This document shows, in pieces, positions 57,353-64,000 of a stretch of 64,000 bases of DNA (the first letter of the stretch is position 1; the number at the start of each line of letters is the position of its first letter). The position numbers and the translations under genes were made by a program. The notes beneath the pieces were generated by a model. That model made no database searches and had not been told where the DNA came from. It saw only the letters and a program-made list of their open reading frames with translations. Where the stretch lies: the IMG/VR virus record IMGVR_UViG_3300021068_000001, positions 1 through 64,000 of that record; one strand, given 5' to 3'. The DNA is from a virus.

Positions 57353-57806
57353 AAATATTATAATTTTTGTACTGTTATTAATTTGTGTATCACAATGTGG
57401 TGGTAACGATACGAAAGCAAAACAAATAGAATTAAAAGCAATGGATAACTTTTTTGATAAACTATTGCAAAATGCAACACCAATACCTTTAGTAGATAAA
57501 CAATGTTTGAAATATGAAGATTGTCCTAAATGGGATGGTAATCCAGATACTAAAATGTATTATGACCTAATGAAAGGTCTTAACGGCTCTGGGAAGATTG
57601 AAAAATCAGACTTCAATTGGAATGTTCATCTATATCTATGCCACCAAAATAAGTTGTTGGATAGTATAAACGGTGAAGGTGCATTTGAAAGACTTGCAAT
57701 CATTTCAGCAAAAGACGGAATGATACCTTGTCCTATAGATAACAATCCACATTGGAATTATGATTGGGAAAATCATATATTAAAAGCTAGAGCGGAGGCA
57801 GTATGA
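57345..57806 (+). CDS. Lipoprotein, 153 aa
   Basis: The signal (IIIFVLLLICVSQC) has a lipobox-like V-S-Q-C (C18). The mature part has CLKYEDCPKWDG and NVHLYLCHQNK, offering disulfide cysteines. The gene overlaps both neighbours. The function is unknown. Confidence 0.65.
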   Translation: MIKNIIIFVLLLICVSQCGGNDTKAKQIELKAMDNFFDKLLQNATPIPLVDKQCLKYEDCPKWDGNPDTKMYYDLMKGLNGSGKIEKSDFNWNVHLYLCHQNKLLDSINGEGAFERLAIISAKDGMIPCPIDNNPHWNYDWENHILKARAEAV

Positions 57807-58228
57807 TGAATAATAATTTTAAAAGAATTGTTATGTTTACATTTACAATTATAGCACTATTATTAATATGTAATATATTATACGCTGAAGATTCATTTGA
57901 AAACACAATTAAAAAAATAAACATATTAGAAAATGGAAACAATGAAGTCACTTATGATAAAATACAACCTTTAAAAGACCAGTATTGTTTCATAAAAGTA
58001 AAAATTACAGAAGTTGATGGTGAAATCATCAAAGAAGAAGTTGTTGAATGTGCCGATGGTAGAAAGGCGTATGATGGACCAAGTTATTGGGAGTTATTCG
58101 CTATGTTTTATTATGGTGATATGAATACACCTGCCTATTGTAGGCATTATGAACGACCTAAACACGCATACCATAAACCTGGTAAAGTATGTTTAGACAA
58201 AAATGGAAACTGGGAGGTAAAAAAATAA
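57803..58228 (+). CDS. Exported protein, 141 aa
   Basis: An N-terminal signal segment (FTFTIIALLLICNILYAED) ends with a Y-A-E/D cleavage-like site. The mature part has three or four cysteines and tyrosine-rich segments. ATGATG gives two starts 3 bases apart. It is part of a run of envelope proteins. Confidence 0.6.
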   Translation: MMNNNFKRIVMFTFTIIALLLICNILYAEDSFENTIKKINILENGNNEVTYDKIQPLKDQYCFIKVKITEVDGEIIKEEVVECADGRKAYDGPSYWELFAMFYYGDMNTPAYCRHYERPKHAYHKPGKVCLDKNGNWEVKK

Positions 58229-58389
58229 TGATAAAAGGTATAATAACCCTAGTAGTACTATGGATAATCATAGCTTTTACTTGGGATCCATTTGTATCAA
58301 CAGTTGAGAAAACACAGGCTGTTGACAAAACTAAGGAATTAGTGTATAATGTGTTTAATAAAGCGAAGGAGAAAGTGAAAAATGAGTAA
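58228..58389 (+). CDS. Small membrane protein, 53 aa
   Basis: The ATG at 58228 overlaps the previous stop by 1 base; an upstream in-frame ATG at 58189 lies inside the previous gene. Residues 2-20 form a membrane span (IKGIITLVVLWIIIAFTW), followed by a charged helix. The function is unknown. Confidence 0.5.
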   Translation: MIKGIITLVVLWIIIAFTWDPFVSTVEKTQAVDKTKELVYNVFNKAKEKVKNE

Positions 58390-58990
58390 AGTACTCAAAT
58401 ATATAATAATTGGTTTATTAAGTGTCACGCTTGCAAATTGTTCAAGCAATACTTATAAAATCAAAAAAGAAAGCAAGAATCAGGTACTAAAAGTTCCTTC
58501 TTGGTATATGAAAGACTATTCCGAGAATAAAGAATGTGGTACTAAAATGTTCGGCAAAAAGAAAGACAAAAAATGTGTCTTCGGTGTCGGAACTTCTACA
58601 TCACCTGACCTAGAATTGGCAATTGACAAGGCGACAATGATCGCTAAGGCTGAAGTTGCTGATAAGATAAAAGGGGAGATGAATAAGAAGGCAAAGATTT
58701 TTACTACCGAGTTAGGTAAATCTCAAACCAAAACTGTTGTAACAGATGTTGAAACAACTATAGTAAACATTATTAAGAATACACCAGTACGTGGTTATGA
58801 AGTATTTAAGCAAGAGGTAACTTTAACGAAAAATGGTTACTACCGTGCTTGGATAGGATTAAGATTGCCTATGGGACCATACAACAAGATGTACAATTAT
58901 TCTTTAGAAGAAATAGTTGACGCTTACAAGTTAAAAGAACTTGCTGAAAAATCGTATGATGAAGTAGAGATAATTGCTAATGAGCAGTAA
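58382..58990 (+). CDS. LPP20-family lipoprotein
   Basis: The signal ends L-A-N-C (C20). The mature protein has VPSWYMKDY, KKCVFGVGTSTSPDLELAIDKATMIAKAEVADKI and a C-terminal YYRAWIGLRLPMG, matching the LPP20/LPP20-like family of outer-membrane lipoproteins. It is the third lipoprotein in the 56.8-59 kb run. A role in envelope change or superinfection exclusion is possible. Confidence 0.78.
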   Translation: MSKVLKYIIIGLLSVTLANCSSNTYKIKKESKNQVLKVPSWYMKDYSENKECGTKMFGKKKDKKCVFGVGTSTSPDLELAIDKATMIAKAEVADKIKGEMNKKAKIFTTELGKSQTKTVVTDVETTIVNIIKNTPVRGYEVFKQEVTLTKNGYYRAWIGLRLPMGPYNKMYNYSLEEIVDAYKLKELAEKSYDEVEIIANEQ

Positions 58991-59249
58991 AATCCAAATA
59001 TACTCAAAGCCTAATTGTACTTATTGTACAAAATCAAAACACTTGATGAAAACGTTAGGCTTTGAATACGAAGAACATATGTTTGGGAAAGATTTTACTA
59101 CACCTGAACAGTTATTTGAGGCAATAGGTAAACAAGTACGAACTATGCCTCAAATTGTTATAGAAGATAAACATATCGGCGGCTATAACGAATTAATAGA
59201 GTATTTTGCCGATAAGAAGTTAGTAAATTACAAAGGTGAAAAAATATAA
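58980..59249 (+). CDS. grx: Glutaredoxin
   Basis: The 89-residue protein has the active site C13-T-Y-C16 in YSKPNCTYCTKSK, the cis-Pro segment TMPQIVIEDKHIGG and GGYNEL. It could reduce ribonucleotide reductase or the phage peroxiredoxin. An in-frame ATG 6 bases upstream (58974) is an alternative start. It overlaps the lipoprotein stop by 11 bases. Confidence 0.9.
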   Translation: MSSKIQIYSKPNCTYCTKSKHLMKTLGFEYEEHMFGKDFTTPEQLFEAIGKQVRTMPQIVIEDKHIGGYNELIEYFADKKLVNYKGEKI

Positions 59250-59250
59250 T

Positions 59251-59661
59251 ATGAGTGATGATGGACAATTAGAATTTGATTTTGGGTTAGAATCTAAAAT
59301 ACCCGATAATGTAATATTATTTCCTAAAATACCTTTACGAAGACCTAATTGGGCACAACAAAAATTAGACGCTAAAAAACAAGATATGTTGAGAAGACAA
59401 CACAATCAGGTTTACGTACAGGCCATTACAGAACAATTAACTGAACAGATGTTATTAAGATTAAGAGAAGAAAACATTAACATAACAACAAAAGAATTTT
59501 TAAGTGACTATAAGTTGTCACTAGAGGCGCTTAAGTCTATGTTGCTTAGGGCAGTACATATGAAACACCCATTACAACAACGTGTAGATAGGGCGGTCAA
59601 ATGTAAACAAGGAGAAGGTAAGGACGTATATGCCATTACCATTGACTATAACAAATTTTAA
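59251..59661 (+). CDS. Unidentified protein, 136 aa
   Basis: It starts MSDDGQLEFDFGLE and has a helical middle (RRPNWAQQKLDAKKQDMLRR). ATG 59251 is preferred; an in-frame GTG at 59236 would add 5 residues. Its stop codon lies inside the left arm of the long inverted repeat at 59654. Confidence 0.55.
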   Translation: MSDDGQLEFDFGLESKIPDNVILFPKIPLRRPNWAQQKLDAKKQDMLRRQHNQVYVQAITEQLTEQMLLRLREENINITTKEFLSDYKLSLEALKSMLLRAVHMKHPLQQRVDRAVKCKQGEGKDVYAITIDYNKF

Positions 59662-59898
59662 ATTAGATAACAATATGCGTAACATTTATATAATTGCAAA
59701 TATATTAATCTGTCTGGCTGAACATAGTTTAAGAGGACTAAACGCATGGACAAGGAGGGTTATGGGCGAATGCCTGAAGACACCTTGGGCAGTTTTGAGT
59801 AGGGACCTATCTTGCAATAGATGGACTCTTCCTGGAAGATTGTGGGTGAGTTCCAACAAATCCCACGACAGACACATATTGTTATCTAATTTAAAATT
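59654..59898 (+). ncRNA. Candidate structured noncoding RNA closed by a 24-bp perfect inverted repeat
   Basis: Arms 59654-59677 and 59875-59898 are exact reverse complements over 24 bases. The enclosed 197 bases contain further pairings: TCTGTC (about 59712)/GACAGA (about 59868), a GTGGG/CCCAC hairpin (about 59852-59866), a TCTTC-CTG-GAAGA hairpin (about 59828) and CTAT/ATAG (about 59811). A 119-codon frame crosses it, but its translation has no plausible protein character. I recognise no known RNA family (not RNase P, tmRNA or tRNA by eye). A pure DNA role (such as a replication or recombination site) is also possible. Confidence 0.55.
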
Positions 59899-59925
59899 AC
59901 AGAATTCCATAAAGCACTTTGGGAT

Positions 59926-59954
59926 AATTGCTAGTACTGGCAAAGTTAGCAATT
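59926..59954 (+). other. Hairpin downstream of the inverted repeat
   Basis: AATTGCTA (59926-59933)/TAGCAATT (59947-59954) forms an 8-bp stem, with ACT/AGT pairing in the loop. No T-run follows, so this is more likely an RNA processing or stability element than a terminator. The rest of 59899-59992 holds no gene. Confidence 0.45.
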
Positions 59955-59992
59955 CTAATTATAATGCCACAATAGAAAAGGAGATTTAAACA

Positions 59993-60325
59993 ATGTTTAA
60001 ATTTTTATTTAAAAACGACTCATTAAGAGTTGTATCAAAATCTAAAAGAAAATCTACTAGAGGTAGAAAAACTTTATCAAAAAGAGTTAAAGTTTTAAAT
60101 CTTTTAAACAAAGGCGAATCTGTTACTTGGAAGACTTTAAGAAGCAGATTTGATCTAGTGTCTCCAAGAGCACTAGTTGACACATTGAGATCAGAAGGTA
60201 ATATGATCTATGTTAACAAATCAGCAAAAGGAACATCTTATAGAATAGGTGAACCTACAAAAGCGATAATCGCTGCTGGGATCAAAAAATTATATGGTAC
60301 TCCGTACGCATATAAAACTGCCTAA
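59993..60325 (+). CDS. Basic winged-helix-like DNA-binding protein, 110 aa
   Basis: An AAAGGAGAT site precedes the start. The N-terminal 35 residues are Lys/Arg-rich (SKSKRKSTRGRKTLSKRVK). VLNLLNKGESVTWKTLRSRF and SPRALVDTLRSEGNMIYVNK fit a helix-turn-helix plus wing, ending GTSYRIGEPTKAIIAAG. Similar small proteins are conserved in marine T4-like phages. A regulatory role is inferred. Confidence 0.65.
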   Translation: MFKFLFKNDSLRVVSKSKRKSTRGRKTLSKRVKVLNLLNKGESVTWKTLRSRFDLVSPRALVDTLRSEGNMIYVNKSAKGTSYRIGEPTKAIIAAGIKKLYGTPYAYKTA

Positions 60326-60336
60326 TACTCATTGAG

Positions 60337-60344
60337 TATAAATA
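60337..60344 (+). promoter_or_regulatory. T4-type late promoter TATAAATA
   Basis: An exact box 58 bases before ATG 60402. The predicted transcript starts about at the hairpin at 60352. Confidence 0.65.
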
Positions 60345-60351
60345 GAGGTAT

Positions 60352-60373
60352 AGGGGTAGGGAGACTTACCCCT
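60352..60373 (+). terminator. Hairpin, weak terminator or leader stem-loop
   Basis: AGGGGTA (60352-60358)/TACCCCT (60367-60373) with an 8-base loop is followed by only TT. It may end the upstream transcript and also cap the 5' end of the late transcript from 60337. Confidence 0.45.
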
Positions 60374-60401
60374 TTACACATAACAAAATGAGGAGGCAAA
60401 T

Positions 60402-60890
60402 ATGCCAATGACATCCGCACAATTAAACGCAGGTATGGACACATCAGGATCAGGTGCTCCACTACTACACGAAATCTTACTAAAAGTAAACAACGCAAAA
60501 GACAAATCCCAAAAAATTGAGGCTCTGAAAAAGAACGATTCAGTACCTTTAAGACAAATTTTAAAAGGTGCTTTTGATCCTAGTATCAAGTGGGATTTAC
60601 CAGAAGGTACGCCACCATATAGAGAAAATGACGCACCAGCAGGTACAGAACACACGTCCCTATTTACAGAAGCCAAAAGATTATGGCACTTTGTAGAGGG
60701 AGCAGATAAGAAAACTTCCAGAACGAAGAAAGAAATGATGTTTATTCAATTGCTTGAAGGATTACACGCTAATGACGCTAAACTTATGATTTCAGTTAAA
60801 GAAAAAGAACTGAATCTCGTATATAAAGGGTTAACAGACGCTGTGGTTAAAGAAGCATTTGGATGGAATGCAGATTACAAAACATCCTAA
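60402..60890 (+). CDS. DUF6433-like conserved phage protein, 162 aa
   Basis: The 162-residue protein has LLHEILLKVNNAKDKSQKI, IKWDLPEGTPPYREND and AKLMISVKEKELNLVYKGL, patterns of a protein conserved in T4-like phages (DUF6433 type from memory). It has a GAGGAGG ribosome site and a late promoter, suggesting abundant late expression. The function is unknown. Confidence 0.65.
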   Translation: MPMTSAQLNAGMDTSGSGAPLLHEILLKVNNAKDKSQKIEALKKNDSVPLRQILKGAFDPSIKWDLPEGTPPYRENDAPAGTEHTSLFTEAKRLWHFVEGADKKTSRTKKEMMFIQLLEGLHANDAKLMISVKEKELNLVYKGLTDAVVKEAFGWNADYKTS

Positions 60891-60898
60891 TATAAATA
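60891..60898 (+). promoter_or_regulatory. T4-type late promoter TATAAATA
   Basis: An exact box begins right after the stop of the 162-residue gene. The following 190 bases are gene-free and contain the inverted repeat at 60927 and an early promoter at 61022. Confidence 0.5.
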
Positions 60899-60926
60899 TT
60901 GTAGAGTGATTCTATAATATTTCAAC

Positions 60927-60982
60927 TATAGGGTGTAGAACAAAAGTAGAACATTCTACTTGACAGATTGTCGCACCCTATA
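60927..60982 (+). repeat. Nested inverted repeat in the 60.9-61.1 kb regulatory region
   Basis: TATAGGGTG (60927-60935) pairs with CACCCTATA (60974-60982). Between them, GTAGAA/TTCTAC (about 60946-60959) forms an inner near-palindrome. The structure lies between a late and an early promoter and could be an operator or leader RNA. Confidence 0.5.
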
Positions 60983-61021
60983 ACCCTTTGATTTTACACA
61001 ATTATTTACTCCATTTTTTGC

Positions 61022-61050
61022 TTGATTTATAGTGCAATATCTGATATATT
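61022..61050 (+). promoter_or_regulatory. Early promoter
   Basis: TTGATT (61022-61027) and TATATT (61045-61050) have a 17-base spacer, with a T-rich TTTTTTGC segment upstream as in other early promoters here. It drives the gene at 61092, which has an AAGGAG site. Confidence 0.5.
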
Positions 61051-61091
61051 AGTACTATGAAATCAAATAATTATAAGGAGAGATATATATT

Positions 61092-61286
61092 ATGGGTAAA
61101 GTAAAACAATGGGCTGAAGATACAGCCGAAAAAGCAGTTGATACTGTCCTTGTTAAATTGACAAAAGGATTAATCAATAAAGAAGTTGCTAAAACTGAAA
61201 TTATGAAGTTAGATGTAAATTTAGGTCTAGTAGGTATTGACGAATTTAATATAGATGAAGTTATTGATGAGGCCGCTAATGCGTAA
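61092..61286 (+). CDS. Small helical protein, 64 aa
   Basis: A helical, acidic protein with KQWAEDTAEKAVDTVLVKLTKG and DEFNIDEVIDEAANA. An AAGGAGAGA site precedes it. The pattern is familiar from marine T4-like phages but the function is unknown. Confidence 0.6.
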   Translation: MGKVKQWAEDTAEKAVDTVLVKLTKGLINKEVAKTEIMKLDVNLGLVGIDEFNIDEVIDEAANA

Positions 61287-61599
61287 ATCATTTTTAATAT
61301 TATTTCTAGTATTCATTTATACTTGGTCTTGGGCAATATTTAATGCTGTCAAGGCTGACGACTATAACACCGCAGTTATTGGACACGTTATATCTGAAAA
61401 AATTAAAGGCACAAATATTGATACGTCATATATAATGGAGCAAGAGATAGAAAAACTTGTACATAAGTTTGCTATTGATTCAGTATATATTTTGCAGGCA
61501 TACCTTCCACAAATATTAGAAGGTGTTGCGAGTGATTTAAGATTAAAACTTGACGAAAAATACAAAAAGGAAATTTTAAATGGCGAAAACAGTAACTAA
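61279..61599 (+). CDS. Exported or membrane-anchored protein, 106 aa
   Basis: The ATG at 61279 overlaps the previous stop by 8 bases; it places a hydrophobic N-terminus (SFLILFLVFIYTWSWAIFNAVKA) at the start. The remainder is helical (EQEIEKLVHKFAIDSVYIL). An upstream in-frame ATG at 61255 is less likely. The function is unknown. Confidence 0.55.
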   Translation: MRKSFLILFLVFIYTWSWAIFNAVKADDYNTAVIGHVISEKIKGTNIDTSYIMEQEIEKLVHKFAIDSVYILQAYLPQILEGVASDLRLKLDEKYKKEILNGENSN

Positions 61600-62008
61600 A
61601 AAAACTAGAAAAAAGAAGGCAATTAAGTTAAAGAAAAAACTTAAAAGAGAATTTTCTTTAAAAAGAAAATATAAGACCACCTACAAAGATATTAGGATTT
61701 GGTTTAAACAATTTAATGACACCGTATTTGAAGGTAAACTATCTCCATTCGGACAGGTAGAAATAAAAGATTTAGCAAGAGAAAAATGTATAGGACAAGT
61801 AGTGACCTTGGAATGGAAAAGAAAAGGAACAAGACTTTTTAGATTAGAGATGTTACCTGACTATCCTGAAAAGAAGGATTTTTTAGATACTTTAGTACAC
61901 GAAATGGTACATTTATATCAAATGCAAAATTTAGGAGATACAGGAAACCATAACGATTTGTTTTGGTCGTTTGAACCAAAAGTAAACTACGTAGGTTTAC
62001 GACTATAA
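61580..62008 (+). CDS. SprT-like zinc metalloprotease domain protein
   Basis: This 142-residue protein has the zinc motif H107-E-M-V-H111 in DTLVHEMVHLYQMQ, and a later H (GNHNDLFW). IRIWFKQFNDTVFEGKLSPFGQVEI matches the SprT N-terminal pattern. The first 30 residues are very basic. SprT/Spartan proteins cut proteins cross-linked to DNA; a repair-related role is inferred. Confidence 0.8.
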   Translation: MAKTVTKKTRKKKAIKLKKKLKREFSLKRKYKTTYKDIRIWFKQFNDTVFEGKLSPFGQVEIKDLAREKCIGQVVTLEWKRKGTRLFRLEMLPDYPEKKDFLDTLVHEMVHLYQMQNLGDTGNHNDLFWSFEPKVNYVGLRL

Positions 62009-62025
62009 CAAAAGAAGTTTATATT

Positions 62026-62307
62026 ATGAAAAATAAAGATGAAAAAAACCACATTGACGAATGGTTAAAAATACAAATTAAAAAAGGTATTGAAATCATT
62101 GATAATGTTTTAAGAAACAATAATAATAAGTGGGAATTATATTATACAGGTCATTTACAAAAAGACATTTTCAATAATTTTCCAGGCAGAACTAGTAAAA
62201 AGATATTCAAAGGCTATAGAGCACATTTGGATAATAATAAACTTTTGTTTGTTCAAAAGAAGTTTGAACATAACGGATATGAATATTATGTAAAGAGAGG
62301 TATATAA
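62026..62307 (+). CDS. Unidentified small protein, 93 aa
   Basis: A basic protein with an N-terminal helix (HIDEWLKIQIKKGIEIIDNVL) and a C-terminal strand-rich part (NKLLFVQKKFEHNGYEYYVK). Its stop overlaps the next ATG. The function is unknown. Confidence 0.55.
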   Translation: MKNKDEKNHIDEWLKIQIKKGIEIIDNVLRNNNNKWELYYTGHLQKDIFNNFPGRTSKKIFKGYRAHLDNNKLLFVQKKFEHNGYEYYVKRGI

Positions 62308-62591
62308 TGAAAAAACTTGATAAAAAATCTAAAGACATATTGAAACTATTGGTTAAAGGTAAAGGCTTCTATAAGACGCCGATTGTACCTAAAGACCATA
62401 CGGATGGAAACATTAACTTGCTTGTACCGTTGTACCTTGCAGGTCTTCTTTCCTTTCAAAGACAATACGACATCCCCCTTATAGGTCCTTCTAACGAACA
62501 CCTAGTAAGGTTTAAATGGTATGATGTTATGATAGACAAAAAGAAAACTGTAAAGGATTTAAAAAAGGTAATTAAAAATGGCCAAATTTAA
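62307..62591 (+). CDS. Unidentified small protein, 94 aa
   Basis: The protein has KKSKDILKLLVKGKGFYKTP and NINLLVPLYLAGLLSFQRQY, a layout compatible with a small winged helix. It overlaps both neighbours, by 1 and 14 bases. The function is unknown. Confidence 0.55.
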   Translation: MKKLDKKSKDILKLLVKGKGFYKTPIVPKDHTDGNINLLVPLYLAGLLSFQRQYDIPLIGPSNEHLVRFKWYDVMIDKKKTVKDLKKVIKNGQI

Positions 62592-63270
62592 ACTAACAAT
62601 GAAGTGGCAAAAAGTATTAGATAGAACCTGGTTTTTGACCAAAGTATTTGCTATTCTATGTATTATGTGTGGAGTTGCTTTTACGTGGGGTACTTTTTAT
62701 CCCAATCAAACTGCTGTGAAGAACGTCAATTTAAAACTGGATCAGTTTTATATGCAGAAGATAAAAGATATGGACCTACGAGAACCTGAATTTACATACA
62801 ATAACGATATTCAATTTGTACGTGCTATGCACAAATGTATAAATTATATAAATTTTTCATTACCTAAAACTAAAAGAGTTCCATATGAAATGATTATAGG
62901 TCAGGCTGCATTAGAGTCTGGTTGGGGAACTAGTAGATTTGGAACAGAAGGTAATAATTTATTCGGGATAAGAACTTGGACCAAAGAAGTGCCACACCTT
63001 ATGCCTTTAGGTATTAAGAAATGGCCTGGTTGGGGTGTTAAAGTATTTGCTAGTAAGTGTGATAGTGTAAAAGAATATATTAGATTATTAAATGAACATC
63101 CTGCTTATAAAGAATTTAGAGAAATCAGAGCAAATATGCTTAAACAAAATAAACAATTAGATAGTTTGGTCTTAATAAAGACACTTGATAAATTTTCTAC
63201 AACTGCTGACTATGATAAAAGAGTTACTAGAATGATTATGAAGATAAGAAAACTTGAGGTGAACAAATGA
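62578..63270 (+). CDS. Signal-anchored glucosaminidase (Bax-like) endolysin
   Basis: An N-terminal hydrophobic segment (WFLTKVFAILCIMCGVAFTWGTF, about residues 18-40) is followed by a glucosaminidase domain with IGQAALESGWGTSRFG (catalytic E113), GNNLFGIRTW and VKVFASKCDSVKEYIRLLNEHPAY, matching the Bax/FlgJ-like group. A signal-anchor endolysin that cuts peptidoglycan at lysis is likely. Confidence 0.82.
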   Translation: MAKFKLTMKWQKVLDRTWFLTKVFAILCIMCGVAFTWGTFYPNQTAVKNVNLKLDQFYMQKIKDMDLREPEFTYNNDIQFVRAMHKCINYINFSLPKTKRVPYEMIIGQAALESGWGTSRFGTEGNNLFGIRTWTKEVPHLMPLGIKKWPGWGVKVFASKCDSVKEYIRLLNEHPAYKEFREIRANMLKQNKQLDSLVLIKTLDKFSTTADYDKRVTRMIMKIRKLEVNK

Positions 63271-63425
63271 TGACAATTGCAGATGGAATATTACTATTTT
63301 TTATAGGGTGTACATTAACAGTAATTGGATTTGGTATTGCTTTACACATAGGAAGTAAATCACTTAAACCAAAAGAGAAATTAACAACTGTACAACAATC
63401 ATTAAAAGATATAAGGGGTAAATAA
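63267..63425 (+). CDS. Small membrane protein, 52 aa
   Basis: ATGATG overlaps the endolysin stop. One hydrophobic span (ILLFFIGCTLTVIGFGIAL) is followed by a basic helix. Adjacent to the endolysin, it could be a holin or antiholin, but this is not shown. Confidence 0.5.
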   Translation: MMTIADGILLFFIGCTLTVIGFGIALHIGSKSLKPKEKLTTVQQSLKDIRGK

Positions 63426-63426
63426 T

Positions 63427-63534
63427 ATGCTTTGGTTAATATTAATATGTATGTTGCTGGGATATATTATAGCAACAAGAAATGAAATTATTAGTTATTT
63501 AAAAATGAAATGGGATAAATTTAAACAATGCTAG
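63427..63534 (+). CDS. Small membrane peptide, 35 aa
   Basis: A short frame with one N-terminal span (WLILICMLLGYIIA) and a basic tail. It starts 1 base after the previous stop and overlaps the next gene by 7 bases. Possible lysis accessory peptide; the function is unknown. Confidence 0.45.
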   Translation: MLWLILICMLLGYIIATRNEIISYLKMKWDKFKQC

Positions 63535-63701
63535 TGTGGGCAGAAAGACAAGGTATGAGTGATACAGAAATATTATTTTGGCATAGAGTTGAAAACCTAG
63601 AGAAGGCAATTGAGAATGCCCAAAGTATAGATTTTAAAGCGGTATGGACAGATAAGTTAAGAGAACTTATGAAGAAACTACCAAAACGATTAATTAACTA
63701 G
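63528..63701 (+). CDS. Small helical protein, 57 aa
   Basis: A charged helical protein (SDTEILFWHRVENLEKAIEN) with a basic end (KKLPKRLIN). The ATG overlaps the previous stop. The function is unknown. Confidence 0.5.
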   Translation: MLVWAERQGMSDTEILFWHRVENLEKAIENAQSIDFKAVWTDKLRELMKKLPKRLIN

Positions 63702-63710
63702 GAGTATATT

Positions 63711-63893
63711 ATGATTGAACTATTAAAATTTATAGAAGAATTAAAAGAAATTAAAGAACAATTACATAAAGGTAAATTGTTAGCACAAAAGGAAACGTAT
63801 GACGTTTTAAAAAGTGTTCAAAATAAAATAGATAAATATGAAAAACAAGTAAGGGACTTTGAGGACGAAATGGCTAGTTCCATTGTAATGTAG
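63711..63893 (+). CDS. Small coiled-coil protein, 60 aa
   Basis: It begins MIELLKFIEELKEIKEQL, close to the start of the protein at 54714, then forms a coil (VQNKIDKYEKQVRDFEDEM). A TAGGAGTAT site precedes it. The function is unknown. Confidence 0.55.
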   Translation: MIELLKFIEELKEIKEQLHKGKLLAQKETYDVLKSVQNKIDKYEKQVRDFEDEMASSIVM

Positions 63894-63895
63894 TT

Positions 63896-64000
63896 ATGCC
63901 AGGTAAATGGGACGGGAAAAGTAGAATACCAACTAAAAAATATAAAGATAATTATAATAGAATCTTTAATGTCAAAAATACACAAAAGAATATTAAAGTT
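63896..64000 (+). CDS. Start of an unidentified basic protein (3' truncated)
   Basis: The frame starts 2 bases after the previous stop and runs off the right edge after 35 codons. It begins MPGKWDGKSRIPTKKYKDN, a pattern I have the impression of in related phages. The remainder is outside the window. Confidence 0.5.
   Translation, partial: MPGKWDGKSRIPTKKYKDNYNRIFNVKNTQKNIKV

Noticed and set aside
59630-59989. Open frame of 119 codons over the inverted-repeat region
   Set aside because: The translation lacks protein-like pattern, its start lies inside the previous gene without a ribosome site, and the bases are better explained by RNA or DNA structure.
54714-63893. Duplication joining the MIE(I/L)LKFIEEL proteins at 54714 and 63711
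   Set aside because: Similarity is limited to the first 11 residues of short helical proteins and could be convergence, so it is noted in the features but not raised as a finding.
1-64000. CRISPR array, insertion sequence, integrase or attachment site
   Set aside because: I saw no regularly spaced direct repeats, transposase or integrase motifs, or tRNA-fragment repeats; the window looks like a strictly lytic phage.

Overview
The window is part of the genome of a T4-like myovirus. It is AT-rich throughout and densely packed, with genes overlapping or spaced by a few bases, and one strand carries every gene except one. T4-type core genes are easy to recognise: sliding clamp gp45, clamp loader gp44 and gp62, translational repressor RegA, DNA polymerase gp43, recombinase UvsX, helicase gp41, primase gp61 and NrdA/NrdB. 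Genes typical of marine T4-like phages are also present: a CobS-like AAA+ ATPase with a metallopeptidase/VWA partner, Hsp20, ThyX, a 2OG-Fe(II) oxygenase, ribosomal protein bS21, and curli genes CsgF and CsgG. Base composition plus bS21, peroxiredoxin, curli genes and an amino-acid binding protein point to a pelagimyophage (SAR11/Pelagibacter host). The host assignment is inference. Head, neck, tail and baseplate genes (gp17-gp23 and others) are not in this window.

Layout. 1-7.1 kb: a DNA methyltransferase, the metallopeptidase-VWA/AAA+ pair, bS21, Hsp20 and peroxiredoxin. 7.1-13 kb: replication core with one tRNA-Thr. 12.9-17.8 kb: a nucleic-acid modification block (Mom-like acyltransferase, GNAT, MT-A70, a second TSPPY methyltransferase, ThyX, and a radical SAM protein split in two). 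18.2-21.8 kb: UvsX, a 2OG oxygenase and gp41. 21.8-35.4 kb: late genes. Many here begin with a short peptide like the T4 capsid-targeting sequence (M-K-x-F-K-x-F-I-x-E), which suggests that adenylate kinase, a P-loop kinase, a ligase-like protein and a nucleotidyltransferase/NMNAT-like fusion are packed in the head and injected. 35.4-40.9 kb: envelope and lysis genes (nested spanins), an amino-acid-binding lipoprotein, an SGNH hydrolase and an isochorismatase-like protein. 40.9-42.6 kb: a CHASE2-adenylate cyclase, the only minus-strand gene. 42.6-47.3 kb: a late-promoter curli operon (CsgF, CsgG, curlin-repeat protein, FecR-domain protein). 47.9-53.7 kb: primase, NrdA, a 10-cysteine metallothionein-like peptide, NrdB, a SET-domain protein and a RuvC-like resolvase. 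53.8-64 kb: small early genes, a 2H phosphoesterase-like protein, a lipoprotein cluster, glutaredoxin, a SprT-like protease, a signal-anchored glucosaminidase, and a 245-nt noncoding element closed by a perfect 24-bp inverted repeat.

Regulation. Early genes carry sigma70-type promoters (TTGACA/T-N17-TATAAT) at least ten times, always with a 17-base spacer. Three of them place the start codon at the predicted transcription start, which implies leaderless mRNAs (DUF3310 gene, gp43, gp61). Late genes carry the T4 late box TATAAATA (upstream of Hsp20, 23.1 kb, 31.4 kb, 32.2 kb, the curli operon, 60.4 kb and 61 kb). Terminator hairpins are few, and two of them overlap the next promoter.
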